A stretch of DNA of 64,000 nucleotides from Hypericum androsaemum (taxonomy: Eukaryota > Streptophyta > Magnoliopsida > Malpighiales > Hypericaceae): NCBI GenBank assembly GCA_963995505.1, contig OZ023198.1, positions 12,205,141 to 12,269,140 on the forward strand. The letters run 5' to 3'. Below are positions 10,260 to 22,318 of this stretch, in pieces. The notes beneath the pieces were generated by a model. That model saw only the letters and a list, made by a program, of their open reading frames with translations, searched no databases and was not told the origin of the DNA. A program made the position numbers and the translations under genes. Position 1 is the stretch's first letter. Each line of letters starts with the position of its first letter.

Positions 10260-11330
10260 TTAAAGTAAATGACTTATATATCCTTAAAAAAAAATTAATC
10301 TAGGGACATCTGACTCTCCTCTTCGCCGCCGGAATGACGGAGCCGCCTCCTCTCCCCCTACTCCTCCTTCAGCGACCTCAGCTTCGTCGTCTCTAGCCCC
10401 CTGGCCTCGTCGACCTCCTTGGGTGCCAAATACCGGGCAGTTTCAACTGAAAAAAATTGTATTCAATTCCCATTTGTATTGTTCTTTGTCAATCTTGGAG
10501 TAGAGTCATGCATAAGGGTTACAAGTGGGCGAGAGCCTAGTACGAAACAGCATGAGCACAAAATTGAGACGTCTAAGGATCCAACGCACACTAGATTATA
10601 TTATACCAACGTAACAATTACATGTAATATCTGGGACACTGTCTTAAATGCCATGGAAATTTTATGGTGTGATAATTAATGACTTTGGTACCATGCATTG
10701 CATAAAGCATGATGTAAAAAAAAACTAGAAAATTGCTGATGGTCAAGAAATGTCAAATTCGAGTTTCAAAACTGCTAACTGCACTAAAATTTAATAGATT
10801 TGATTGTGCCTATCTAATTAAGTAACGCCACTTTTTATGTGGAAAATATGGAAAGTCTATGACCACTTCATTGAGAACGGAATCAAAATATGGAAATTCT
10901 ATGACCACTTCGTTGAGAACGGAATCAAACTCGAGTACATCGAGGAGGCGCAACTCCCGATAGATCGACTAAACATGTATCTAAACAATTGGAAGATGAA
11001 ACGTCGACTACTACATGATCCAAATCTAGTCATAAGGCAAGTTTGGAAAAGAAATTTGCTACTCGATTATTCTCTCGCCATGTGTGAATAAACTATATCG
11101 GTTATAAACGGTCAAGAAAACAATGAGCATGGTGGACGAGGTTGGCATGAGGATGGTCTTGCCGTACCTCATGTTCAAATATCCACTACTAGTGACGCGC
11201 AATTGGCAATTGTCAATTGTCAAGGCCGCGCGTGACGAATACAATCCAATTGCTTGCTCCATCTCGACCTACACCCCCATTAACCTGAGGGTACCGGATT
11301 TCAGAGTGAAGCTCCATCGGTGTTAAGTTT
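10260..11330. other. Block A spacer with unassigned decayed frames
   Basis: Open frames at 10837-11091 and 11123-11326 have no recognised domain. The counterpart in block B (28040-28460) is frameshifted after about 45 codons. Copy A carries a 57-bp in-phase tandem duplication near 10840-10930 (the repeated phrase is YDHF-ENGIK) that B lacks. This may be a decayed gene of unknown family; I cannot assign a function. Confidence 0.35.
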
Positions 11331-11678
11331 TACAAAGCTTTCCAGAGATCGCATCTAAATTACCAATATCTGTAATTAAATAACACAACTTCTATGCAAT
11401 GAATTGGGACATAGTTTATTCTAAAATAACACAGGACATTTAGAACTTCAGAAATCTAAAGAACATAAAAGAAAAGTTGAAGACAGAAACGAACTCACTT
11501 ATTACGCAACTGCAAATAACTACTCATCAATAAAGCATAAATTCTGCCACCTTTTTGTTACAAACTTACAGTTGGCCGTCAATTAATGTGGCCAACCGAT
11601 CTACGTACACAGGTGACAAAATTAATGTTGACTTTAGTTCACATTATTTAAAGCCACCAATACTCATCACTGCCTCTT

Positions 11679-11684
11679 TATAAA
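11679..11684 (+). promoter_or_regulatory. TATA box of small basic protein gene, copy A
   Basis: TATAAA in a CTCTTTATAAATC context about 190 bp upstream of the ATG at 11870. It is conserved in block B at 28823-28828. Confidence 0.55.
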
Positions 11685-11869
11685 TCAAACTACATATTTC
11701 CCCTTTAACACAAATTTCATGTGCATATACCACTTGCCAACTGACCCCTTTTCCTCGCTCGCAAAATTTTCACGAAATAATTTTTCCATGCAAGTTATAC
11801 GTGCATCACTCGATCTTAGCCTACATACACCCTTTAAAGCTACATTTTCTTGGAAACCATCTCACTGAA

Positions 11870-12193
11870 ATGGAGATATCCCCAAGTGCATTCCTTGGGG
11901 CAATCAAGAGGTTCAGGAGGAGGAGAAGATACAGTAGGCTTGGGGGAGGACAGAGGAAGGGCCCAAGAGCGAGGAAATGGAGGTTTAATTACAAGATTAG
12001 AGTGACCAAATTGAGGCCAAGAGTGGTAATTATTCATCCTCTGAAGCTTTTGAGAAGATTCAGAGATGCTTATGTGAAGATGATGCTTAGTTTCGCCGGC
12101 CATTTGGTGCAGTTGAATAGTGGTGGCAATGTCTTCGTTGCCAAGAGAATTCCGGAGATGCCTAACAGGTCCAAGCATTCCATGCCCACTTAG
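11870..12193 (+). CDS. Small Arg-rich plant protein, copy A
   Basis: A 107-residue single-exon protein. It starts MEISPSAFLGAIKRF, then has RRRRRYSRLGGG, a Lys/Arg/Trp-rich middle, and a C-terminal part with LKLLRRFRDAYVKMML and NVFVAKRIPE. The pattern of a poly-Arg/Tyr start followed by KLLxRxRDAYVxMML recalls a family of small uncharacterised plant proteins, but I know no function or name. There is no signal peptide and no obvious membrane segment. The basic run could act as a nuclear or nucleolar signal (inference). The frame is conserved in block B, with several amino-acid changes. The ATG is chosen because it is the first one conserved in both copies. Confidence 0.7.
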   Translation: MEISPSAFLGAIKRFRRRRRYSRLGGGQRKGPRARKWRFNYKIRVTKLRPRVVIIHPLKLLRRFRDAYVKMMLSFAGHLVQLNSGGNVFVAKRIPEMPNRSKHSMPT

Positions 12194-13838
12194 CCAACTA
12201 ATTCAGTTCGAGTCAAATAATGTTTATTTTACATTTTTGTATTTTCGAGAGCTTAAACTCAGGATCTATGTTAAAATTTTAGTTTGTTGTTTTTTGATTT
12301 GGGATTAATTAGACAATTACCACGCATTTTCCGTTCTTGATTTATTTTAAGATCTATATGTATTAACTAGTTTCCTCTTTGAAATGACGACTTATGCGTT
12401 GACTTGAATAGTATTTTGAAGACTCTTTGATTAACGGATACTGAAAGGAGAGAATACCCGCTAAACAAGCTATAATCTTACATACGGCCATTCTAAATTT
12501 AACAAAATATTTTGAATTCGAATACTTAAAAATGTAATTACATGACCTTTTTTTATATACAAAATTTAGCCAGGTCAGCCAGGTTTTTTATTTCTTCTTC
12601 ACGAAACAGGCAACGGGCACAATTGTCCTATTCTTGTAGATTAGTCGAATTTTTCCAAACGTGGTACTGTTGATGTTGCAATAAGGGATTAATTTATTTC
12701 AAGAAAGCAATGAAAAATGAGACAAAAATTATTTTTCCAAAAACCTGAATGCGTCATTATTATAAACCTTAGAATTAATTAGTGCAGGTCTTGCCAAATC
12801 ATTGACATAATAAAGAACATATTTCACTTGTGAAAAAACAAAAGAACATATATAGGGGAATAAATTAACTCGTTTTAGTTATACAAAAAAAAACTCGGTT
12901 GGGCGTTGTTCCGAATAGCCGAAGTCTGGAAATTTCGGGCCCAAAAGTTGCTCAAGCCCATCATCACTTTGTTATCCATTCTACGGCCAGATGCTAACGT
13001 TGACATCCGCCGGGGAGAAAAAATAATTTCGAATAATGTTCGGCTCTAAATTTAGATGTTAGAAAAACAAAAAAAAGTTAAAATTTATGGTTAAGAGGTG
13101 ACGATCGATTCCGGTTTTGTTTGAATCACTCCAAATTTCACAGAAGGGCTTGTGTTGGTTTTATTACGAAAAGTTTTATTATGGTCACTATATGTATATC
13201 ACTTTTCCTATTCGACAACTATGATTTCACAATCTGTAAGATTTACGAGAGTCAAACAAATTCTACTTTCTCTATATTAAATTTTATTGAATTTTAACCT
13301 CATAGCTAAGTTTTTAACGGTGCAACAAGTTGGTGGGGCTGATGGTATATTAGTACAAACTAATTCATAAACATGATTGTATTTTTCTCAAATTAATTTA
13401 CCATATGTTTTTTGAAAGGTAATCTCATACTTCTTCTATTATGAGATTGAGTTGGGAAGGTACCACACATTTTGTCAGCTAAGCTTCGGCGGCAGATGAA
13501 GTAAATAATTGGGGCACATAGTCTCAATCTAAATTTACGCACCAGAGAAATTTTAGCATAATTGACTTTATTTTTTACTTGCCAATCTATTAAATTAGAG
13601 TTAGCATTGATAAAGTCAATGGCTAAATTAGTTTACCATATTATAATGGGTTGGTAAATTACCTATTGGTTAGCCGATGAGAGATTGTTCTAAGTTGGGT
13701 TAAGTGTGACCTGTTAAGCATTAAAAAAAGGAAATAATATATCCGAATGTCAAAGAAGACACTACTATCTTAAGTTTATATATAGTCTTCAGATACTATG
13801 ACCCAAATACAAGAAATCCTCTTCACCAATAGTTAGGG
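12194..13838. other. Block A spacer
   Basis: No gene recognised. The sequence is collinear with 35808-37420 of block B with scattered substitutions and small indels. Confidence 0.55.
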
Positions 13839-14080
13839 ATTCACACGAAGTTGATTCTATTGCTTCCGTTACGGAATCAGATTCGGTCCTGAACTTGTAA
13901 TTTCCACTGGGTCGGATCTGGACCAAATCTGGACCATTGGATGAGTCTAAGAGAGAATGGAGACTGATCTCACGATTTTTTAGGTTTTAAATTTTCTTGC
14001 ACTTGTTCTTGTAAATTGCCTATTTTCTCACGTTCTTCCTGGTTTGTTTCTTTTTCTCTCACATTTCTGGCGAGGACGAG

Positions 14081-14561
14081 TGTTGGGTATGGAGACTATA
14101 CGGAATTACTGTTCACATGTTGACTATACGGAGTTACTGTTCATCCGGAGCCAGGAATGTGATTTCTGGTGGACGATTTTGCCCCTGCCGACACCAAATA
14201 GTCCTAGGCTGTGGGCACTATAAATACCCACCTCTCAGTCACTATTTGTTGTTCTTCTTCCTTGCAGAGATAGAGAGACGTTTCTAGAGAGAGAAGAGTA
14301 TAGAGAGAAACTACCATTGTTGAGCCTGCGTAGCTCCAAAGTGTACATCAAGTGTATTAGTAAAATCTCTCCTGGCTTGGTACGCCCCCGGACGTAGATC
14401 GTTCAAGATCGAACCGGGTTACCAAATCTGTTGTTCTTGTTTGTGCGTGGGTCTTCTTTGTTCGTAGTTGTGGTCGATCTCCTCGTTGTGTTCGTAGATC
14501 TTGCTCCGGTGTTGTTCGTTGCGTTGTTTGGGTTCACGGGAAAATGGGTTATTTCCCAACA
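14081..14561. mobile_element. Solo LTR, 481 bp
   Basis: It starts TGTTGGG and ends CCCAACA (perfect 7-bp inverted termini) and is flanked by GACGAG on both sides (14075-14080 and 14562-14567). An internal ACTATAAATACC at about 14219 looks like an LTR TATA box. No internal domain follows, so it is a solo LTR nested in the 13866-15630 insertion. Confidence 0.85.
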
Positions 14562-14601
14562 GACGAGTACGACGACGATGTCGCGGACCTCATCGAAGAC
14601 A

Positions 14602-14680
14602 ACGAGGTCGGCGGGCTCTGGCAAAAAGGACGAGGTCGGCGGGCTCTGGCGAAAAGGACGAGGTCGGTAGGCTCTGGAAA
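14602..14680. repeat. 28-bp GC-rich tandem repeat, three copies
   Basis: The unit begins ACGAGGTCGGCGGGCTCTGG and repeats at 14602, 14630 and 14658. It lies directly after the solo LTR target repeat and is absent from block B. Confidence 0.85.
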
Positions 14681-15170
14681 TGACGGCGACATCAATGAAC
14701 GACAACAGCGACGACTGGTTTTAGCAAGTTTCACTGTAAGGTTTTTTTATTTTCTGTTTGATATTCTTAAGTTTGTGGAGAATTGGAGATAGGGGAAAAG
14801 GGGCTTACTGAGAGAAGGAGGAGGCGGCGGCGCCAGTGGAGTCAAAGATGGAGACGAATTGCATGTCGACGGTGGGTAATGCGTGATGGTTTTCACCCGT
14901 GGACATGATCGGCGATCTCAGTGTTTTGGATTGGGTTGTGGAGTTGGGGATGGAATGGACCAATTGGAGGAGACTGGGAGGTCGCGGTGTTCCACCTTCT
15001 TCGAGCAGCGACGATGATGCGATGGGCTCAACAGCGGGAGGTCGGCCTCCCTCTTCTCCGGGCTAGATGTCGATAACATGGGCAGGTTAGAAGTCGAACG
15101 AAGGAAGCTGCGACGTATTTTCGTATCCTTTGGGGAGGGTTTCAATGGTGGGGAACGGTAGTTCTGCAAA

Positions 15171-15400
15171 TGGTGTACCCGGTTATATGAAATAGTATAC
15201 CAGATTATATTAAATGGTATGTCGTGTTAAATAATTAGTTTGATAAAATTAATTGTGATTTTTTAGATGAATTTAGTCGAACATATATTCAAATATTTTA
15301 CCCGATTATATTAAATAGTTTACCCAATTATATCAAATAGTATAGTTAATTATATCTAATGGTTTATCCAGTTATATCAAATAGTATACTAATTTGATAA
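15171..15400. repeat. 22-bp AT-rich minisatellite
   Basis: Degenerate units of the type TAATGGTTTATCCAGTTATA (plus about 2 bp). The same motif occurs in inverted orientation at about 54630-55140 and as relatives at 52250-52420, 27650-27795 and 55450-55790. Confidence 0.7.
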
Positions 15401-15908
15401 TATTTAAAATTATTCATTTAAAAAATTAAACAATTATAATAATAAAAAATAGACGTGTCAGCTTTTTTTGGGTGAAAAAAATGCGTCAACGTCTTTTTCA
15501 GAAAAAATATGTGTCAGCTTTTTTTCTTTCCAATGCATGCGTCAACCCCTTTTTAATTTACTATACTGTCCCTAGTCACATAACTCCAGGTCAGTACTGA
15601 AAATAGTTTTCTACGACTGAATCCAGTGCCTTGTGTTACTCTCTTCTCTGAAGAACTTGGAGTCCACTGCGGTATTTTATAAGTCGTTGTAGTGAATTTT
15701 CGAATACGAGAGGTAGGTACTTGTAACTTGCCATTGCCCGTATTTATTTAAGAAGAGCATTTATTGGTGTTCAGAGTTGAAGGTGAGAAAGCTAGGCAGT
15801 AAAGTGATGCCAAGCCCACCACCGCCTCCTGCTATAAGCCAGAAGCAACACCAAGTGCCGCCGGAGCTGCCGCCTTCAACTTCGGCAAATCCAATCGGAG
15901 CAAAGTAG

Positions 15909-17154
15909 CCCTTATTTGTTCAATATTTTGAAATACATCTCCAGTTTCTTGTTCTTAAGTGCTATCAATAAAATTTTCTTATATTTATATAAAAAGAAGT
16001 ATGTGCCTTCTTGCTCACCTATTTCAAATCTTACCGACAAATAAGATAATGAAGTGTTGAGTTTCAATTCTTTAGAGCACAACATTATTAAATACTTGTT
16101 ACAAAAATTTTGCAAGGTCTTATACGATTCGAATATGAATTAGTTAATTTACTAGGTATCTGATAGTATAATAAAACCTATCTAACATTCCTGGCGAATC
16201 AAATGAAGAGACTTGATGAATGTATATTATGAATCGTTTCCACCAATGTTTTCGATTTTGAGATAGTTTGTGCATGATCACGTATTTTAGTTGAATTAAA
16301 TTTTTTTGATTATATGTTAAAATTCCTGTATTAAATACAAAAATTTTAAAATAATGAGCAAGTGAAGTCTAATTCATTTTATAAATAAACAATATCTATT
16401 CCATAAACAATATAAAATTTATACTAAAAACAAAAATTAATTATATTTGGACCCCGGTAAGAACATCGTTGCAAGATTTTGCGCTTCGTAGGACCGGAAT
16501 CAACGCGCTTCAATAAGGTTCCTGTAATAACTAAAATAAATGTTGGGACATGAAACCGCGTTGACTATATGCTTTTAAATTATATTCGGAGCATAGTTAC
16601 AAGTAGATATGATTATGATATTATTTTCATTCGTAAGATTTCAATCTGTACAATGTTGACCGTATGTCTAGGTTATGAGAGTGTTTAATATTTAGTGAAA
16701 ATTCAACCAAATGGTACATGGCGGTTTATGTCTCAATAATTATTTCACGAAACAGACAACGGCCACAGTTGACCTCGTCTTCTGGATGAGACAATTTCTC
16801 TGAAGGCATGGTAATGTTGCTGTTGCAATATAGGTTGATTTATATCAAGAAAGAAATGAAAAATAAACAGAATATTTTTTTCCAAAAATCTAAAAGCGTC
16901 AAGATTAGGACCTGTAGAACTAATTAGTACCAGTCTTGCCTGGCATAAAAAAGAATAAAGAGTTGGTTCGGTTACAGGTGAAAGTCGGACACTAATAGTA
17001 AAAATATTACAATTTCACATCATAGGGTTATTTGGTAACTAGTTATGATTGTTTAACTAGAATTTGAACTATGGTAATACAATAGAATTAAGTTTATTCT
17101 GCAGTGTAATATCTCGCTTTCATTTCACGAAATAGATTGAAAGTACATTTGAGA
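15909..17154. other. Block A spacer
   Basis: No gene. Collinear with block B from 37733 to about 39310, minus the LINE-like insertion found there. Confidence 0.55.
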
Positions 17155-17756
17155 GATGTGGGGACTTTTGTGAGAAACTTCTTTCGCACCTCTATGCTCT
17201 TACCGCAAGTGAAGGCGTCTTTCATCGCATTGATCCCCAAAAGCCAAGGAGCAAAGCAGTTTAAGGATTTTCGTCCAATTTCCTTGGTGGGAAGCTTGTA
17301 CAAGATCATCGCGAAGATTCTGTCTTCCCGTCTTAAACACGTCATGGGGCAAATCATTGGACCTGAACAATCTGGGTTCATTGAGGGAAGACAACTTCTA
17401 GATGGAGTTATGGTTTGCTGCGAACTGGTGAACAAGCTGAAAAGGTGCAAGTCTAAGGGAGTGCTTGTCAAACTCGACTTCAGAAAGGTATTTGACAGTG
17501 TCTCGTGGAGCTATATTGATGATTTGATGGATGGCATGGGTTTCGGGCCTAGGACGAAGAGTTGGGTTGCTGGTTGCATTCGGAAATCCTCCTCTTCGGT
17601 CTTAATTAATTGTTCTCCTTCAGACTTATTCACTTTGGAGAGCGGGCTTAAGCAAGGTGACCCAATGTCCCCGTACTTATTCTTGATCGCAGTGGAGGGT
17701 TTGCGTCGCATGGTCTTAAAGGGCAAGGCCGAGGGGATGATTCAAGGCCTACCGAT
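17155..17756 (+). mobile_element. LINE (non-LTR) reverse transcriptase fragment
   Basis: An open frame of about 200 codons matches the fingers and palm region of plant L1-type reverse transcriptases. It contains FIALIPK, FRPISLVGSLYKIIAKILSS, GFIEGRQLLDGV, KLDFRKVFDSVSW (motif A, where the family usually has E-K-A-Y or K-A-F) and GLKQGDPMSPYLF. It ends before the FADD-type catalytic motif, and there is no endonuclease or RNase H, so it is dead. It replaces about 160 bp of unrelated sequence found at the same place in block B. The frame runs on into host sequence to a stop at 17824-17826. Confidence 0.85.
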
Positions 17757-18130
17757 ACATGCTCTTCACGTAAACAAATCAACATTGAGTTCCATCCTTA
17801 CTAAGGCTCGTGGTCAGTTCATCTAAAGGCGCAAGCACGATATTTTTCACCTAATAAAATCTGAATTAGTCCACCCAATAAAATTCTCATACATGCTAAA
17901 AATAAACAAAGAATTAATCCAATGAGTAAGCAATATATTTTTCAAGTAAATTTTTATTAATAATATTTTATGTTATTTATTGAATCAACTAATCGATCGA
18001 ACGAGATTCTAAGAAAAACAAGCAAATGTAAATCAGGTAGCAGGTTCCAGCGTTAGTCAAACGCATCCCCAAGCTCTCGCCTGTAAGATTCTGGTTTCTC
18101 GCCGGCCGTCGTACAATATCTGATGCTTTA

Positions 18131-18619
18131 TGTTAGTTGTATACACCCATATTGATCCAAGTGGGGTCATCAGGTTGCTTGCTTATGAACATGCCACGTA
18201 ATTGTGGGCAGTTCCCACGTGCACTTCCCTGGTGATTTTCATTTCCTATTGAAGAGGAAATAAAAGAGGACAAAGTGAGGGGGAAGGGCATAGTGAGTGA
18301 GACTCAGGCAGGAACCAAAAACCATTTTTGGTTCTTTGTTTCCATTTTCTCTGCACATAAACGAAGCAACCCACTCAGAAACCAAAACAATGATTTTGGA
18401 TTTTATTCTCTCGTAATTACCTCAAAGGCATTTACTTTGTGAAAATTGTTGTTGCTTCGATTATTAGTGGGCAAGAATCGACCAGTGACAAGCCTCGTTA
18501 CGATTCCGGTAAATCACACTTCAATAATTAAATATATTTATATTTAAATAAATTCGTTCATTTATTAATCTAAGGTTTTAATTATAAAATTAAGATCTAT
18601 AATTATGGAAAAACCTTCA
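18131..18619 (+). repeat. 5' LTR of truncated element
   Basis: 489 bp, starting TG and ending CA, placed by the primer-binding site immediately downstream. It abuts the right end of block A. Confidence 0.7.
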
Positions 18620-18620
18620 T

Positions 18621-18633
18621 TGGTATCAGAGCC
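18621..18633 (+). other. Met-tRNA primer-binding site
   Basis: TGGTATCAGAGCC is the standard plant LTR-element PBS for initiator tRNA-Met. It is in the right place just after the LTR. Confidence 0.85.
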
Positions 18634-18769
18634 ATTTGAAGCTTTATTCTGGTTTCAAAATAATTTTTTCAAAGAAAATTTTTTGGGGTGAAATTTTCTT
18701 TGTTAAAATCGGATTTGTTTGGTAAAGGATTTTCATGGAAAATCCTCTGTTGTCCTTGCATAAAATAGA

Positions 18770-19010
18770 AACCTCTAGGGATCTATGTGAAATTTGCGTG
18801 CAGAACGCGGATAAGGATGATGTCCTTATTCGCACACGCGAGAAAACTCTCGGGATTGAACTGCAAGATTACACGTTGAACAAGGATTGGTCCTTGCTTG
18901 CACACGCATAAAATATCTAGGGACTAAAATGAAATTATGCACGCTGAACTCAAATAAGGAATCTGTCCTTATATGCAAACGCAAGGAAATACCAGGGACT
19001 AATCTGTAAT
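18770..19010. repeat. Degenerate ~75-bp tandem repeat in leader
   Basis: Three units each carry a CTAGGGA-type start, an AAGGA...TGTCCTT inverted motif and a CACACGC or CAAACGC end. Tandem repeats between the PBS and gag are known in some plant LTR elements. Confidence 0.6.
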
Positions 19011-20705
19011 TCGTCATAAAAATCCCCAAATTTGTTAGAACCCTAATTTTTCGAATTGGAGAGTTCTTCCCCAATTTTCTCTTCAGATCTTCAACGGAGG
19101 TCTGAGATGTTTGTCGATTCCCATCGATAACCTTCCACCGGTAATCGTTTGGTCACACCAGATGATGATCGCGCGAGAAGCATTTCGGCTTGATGTTTGG
19201 GCAGAAGCCCGACCACGAGCAAGGGACGTTCACGGGTGTCGTAGCTCGACATTCGGGATGAAGACCAAGCAACGAACGACGTGGCTGATTGGAGGCCGAC
19301 GAGGAATCGCTTCTGGCAGAGGCTAGAGGCGGCCGGCGATGCTAGGAAGAAGAAAGGAGAGGGATTTTGGGTCAAATCAAAAAATGGGCCATTTTTTGGT
19401 AAAACGGATCTGGTTAAAATTTTCAAAGCTGGCCCGAGATTCATTTTTGGGGTGGACCAAATTTTTTTATCCAAACTTGGGTTTGGGTTCTAATTCGTAT
19501 GGGCCTAAGCGCAAAAGAGATTTGAAAATAAAAACAAACAAGGGATAAGGCCCCGCGGGCCTAATCCTGAAAAGCCCAACTATCGTTGACCGAGTTGAAA
19601 AAGTCAATACGGACTCCTATGGACTGATGGACCTTCCATGTTAGGTTTTTTGGGCCTGACTTGGATATTAAGTTCATTTGAATTATTTTTAAGTCAATAT
19701 GGATTATACAATATACCCTATTAAAGATTATACGAATCTTTTAACCATGTTTGTTTGAAAAGTTATTGTGATAATTTTTGACAAACTTAATATTTTTTTG
19801 GAAGGGGTCCGAAAAATATATAAATTAATTTTCCAATATTTTTGAAGTATGTGTATTGATAAAATGGAAAATTAAACTTGACCGATCATGCAATCAAAGT
19901 TCAATTGTGACAATATTTTTTAGGCATGCCATTATCGCTATGATAATTTTTTATCATTGGGAAATATACGAATACTAACCCAAGTATTTGCATTATGTTG
20001 CAAATTAGCGATATTTTTTAGAGTTTCGGTTCCCGAACATGCATTTCATCCTATCTCATGTTGCTAAAGTATTCAACATGCGAAACTGATATAAAAATTT
20101 AAAGTTTCCTGTAATTCATCTAGTACATGCAACCGGTTGTAATTCAGTTATCAATTTATAACATTTGTAATTTTGCTGTAATTTATAACATTTAAAGTTT
20201 TTGCCGCAACTTAAGAGGTTTGTAGTACCATCTCACTGAAATGGAGATAGCGAGCAACTTAAAAGTCAAGTTGTAATCCATATACGCAATACAACATAAA
20301 TTTAATCCGCTCTAATATCATATTAGAAATTCATATTAAATCTAGACTCTTAAAACAATATCTTTATAATTTTTTATACTTATAAACAACTTAATCACAG
20401 TTAAGATAGCAAGACAATATATACTTTTCCGAAAATGAATTTATTACATCTTTAGTAAAATCGTACCACGACAGATCTGTTAAATTTAATCCAAGTGAAC
20501 ACCAAAACTGTTTAAAAGATTAATTAACGGTGCAACAGGATTTTGAGGTTTTTAATTGATTTCATGGATGGAAACCGTGCAGTAAATAAAATTAAGGGTA
20601 AATTATATCTAAGTCCTAGTATTTGGTAAAATAGATGATGGGACTCGTGTAATTTCGCTACTGATTTTATTGTCCCCGTAGTTTAGTTTTATTATACTCT
20701 CCACT

Positions 20706-21727
20706 TGTTGATTGTCGGATGTGGTGTACTTGATTAGGATCTTGTAAAGTCGAGGCAAGAGTTTGACTCTTTCTCCGTAAGATGAGATTGCCCTGTATTC
20801 AGTGCTTACGGGCTATGACAATCGTCCCCAAGATACAACGAATTTGTTACTTCCAAGATCGTAGCACAACGATTCTCGAAGCTTCGGGTGAACCTTGGAT
20901 ATTCAGAACTTTCTTAGAGAGAGGGAGAGAAGAACAACTATTGCTAATGAATACTTATGCAATGAGTTATGGGGGTGAGATGCAAATGAGGGGGAGATGC
21001 TTATTTATAGCCTATGAAGGCAGGCATTTCCGAGGGGGCACGAGGCAATTCCGAGGAGATGCACCCTTTCGGCCAGCATGCAGGCTGTCCTTCAGGCACC
21101 TCTCCAGCCAATTCGTTTGTGGCTCTTCAAAGCTCGTAGGCACCCCTTCGTCAGGCGGCAGGCAGCACGCTCGTGTCCCTTCGGTGTTCTGGATTCGCCT
21201 GTGCACCCTTCAGGTTCGCTCGTGACCCTTCGGCTGTCTAGAAGTCTCGTAACTCTTCCAGCCAGCACTTCTGATCGTGACTCTTCGTCCGAGCAATCTG
21301 GAGTCTTCCAGAATTTCTCAGCCTTTCGCACCTCCTCGTGCCCCTGCGCAGGTCACCGAAGATGTACAAGTGGTCTCCGGGTTTTGGCAAAACTTTAAGG
21401 CTCCTCCAGACGATGCGCACGAGCGAAGTGCCAAGTGCACCACAAAGAGCCCATTACGACCTGTGTCCAATGTGCCATACGCACACGCACATGTGTGTAC
21501 GCGTATGTATGCTCATGCTCGAATGGTGCTGCGCACCATCCTCGCAACGGTCCGAGTTGGCTTTCCAGGTGGTCAACTCATTTCCTAGCTAACAAGGAGC
21601 ATCTCCTTATAAACTAGAAAAAACTTGTTGCACTTTCCAATGTGGGATTGCCATTTCTTACTTGGGCTTTCCACTTTGGGCTTTTCCACATTTGTGCTTT
21701 ATACTTTAATTAGCATTTATTCTAACA
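20706..21727 (-). repeat. 3' LTR of copia element 1
   Basis: 1022 bp, TGTTG...TAACA. The element-strand sequence next to it is GTGGGAGAT, the usual plant copia polypurine tract. Confidence 0.9.
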
Positions 21728-22318
21728 ATCTCCCACATGAATGATGATTAATGCATGCTGACACTTTTAAGAAAAATTCTGACGAAATATCATTGCATCA
21801 AGATAGGTAGCTTACGGCTTTGAACCTTCTCTAGTAAGATGTTATCGAATTTACTTGCTGCTCAGTGAATACGATGTCTTGAATTGATCAACTTTTTTAT
21901 GTAAACCAAGACAATAATATTTACACAATGATATCTCTAATATCCTTTGGTTCTCACGTTTTGTCTGTTTCGGCCATAGACCTTATCTTGGATTCATAAG
22001 TGTTTGTTCTATTTCAAGCGACCTCACTTCACACTTATATAGGTGATCTCCTATTAAGAGTATCTTGCCATACTCTACCTTTATCTGGTATATGAATCAT
22101 TAAAAATGTAAACGCTTAACCTTACCACACCTATGCAAGTTGGCACTTGGACAGCTTCTGAGAGTGGGATGGGTTCCAAGTAATCATCTTAACCATCCAT
22201 AAGTTAATTGTCTCATTGAACCAAGTTTGTGGGATCTCCACTCATCATGGTTGAGTTACCGCTATGAACATTTTTAATATGTGGGTTTTAACCCCATTTC
22301 TCTTACTGCATTATACAT

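Larger units (their letters stand above)
13866..15630. mobile_element. Composite non-autonomous insertion in exon 1 of peptide gene A
   Basis: The insertion is defined by comparison with block B, where the two flanks are joined (CTATTGCTT|GTGTTACTC). It has a GC-rich middle (about 14560-15160) that looks like captured genic sequence, and an AT-rich tail with a 22-bp minisatellite (15171-15400). A solo LTR is nested at 14081-14561. No transposase is seen, and I cannot identify convincing terminal inverted repeats or a target duplication. It resembles the insertion at 54411-56936 in composition and minisatellite. Confidence 0.6.
13839..15908 (+). pseudogene. Disrupted small secreted-peptide gene, copy A
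   Basis: This is the block A counterpart of the gene at 37415-37732. The exon 1 remnant is split by a 1.77-kb insertion: 13839-13865 on the left, and a right part from about 15631 ending at a GTATTT donor near 15664. Both candidate start codons are lost (ATG to AGG, and ATG to ACG). Exon 2 (15775-15908, after TTCAG) is intact and encodes the same 44 residues as copy B, with four nucleotide differences, all synonymous. A TATATA box remains upstream near 13780. Confidence 0.7.
9695..18126. repeat. Segmental duplication block A
   Basis: From ATCTAGTACATGCAACCGG at about 9695 to ATCTGATGC at about 18126 this block is collinear with block B (about 20118-40226) once insertions are removed. Both hold a small Arg-rich protein gene and a small secreted-peptide gene. 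A has unique insertions at 13866-15630 and about 17155-17756. B has two copia elements, a MITE, a LINE-like insertion and a solo LTR. Confidence 0.92.
18131..20117 (+). mobile_element. Truncated LTR retrotransposon (LTR, PBS and leader)
   Basis: An LTR (18131-18619, TGTTAG...CTTCA) is followed after one base by a primer-binding site TGGTATCAGAGCC (18621-18633) complementary to the 3' end of initiator tRNA-Met. Leader sequence continues to about 20117, where block B begins. No gag or pol frame and no second LTR are visible. Elements with this PBS are commonly copia, but without pol the class is not proven. Confidence 0.75.

Noticed and set aside
13866..15630. Helitron or CACTA identity for the composite insertion
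   Set aside because: I could not find CACTA ends, or a TC start with a CTRR end and hairpin, at the junctions.
21078..21617. Several 60-147 codon frames in the LTR of copia element 1
   Set aside because: They lie wholly inside a non-coding LTR and differ from frames in the partner LTR.
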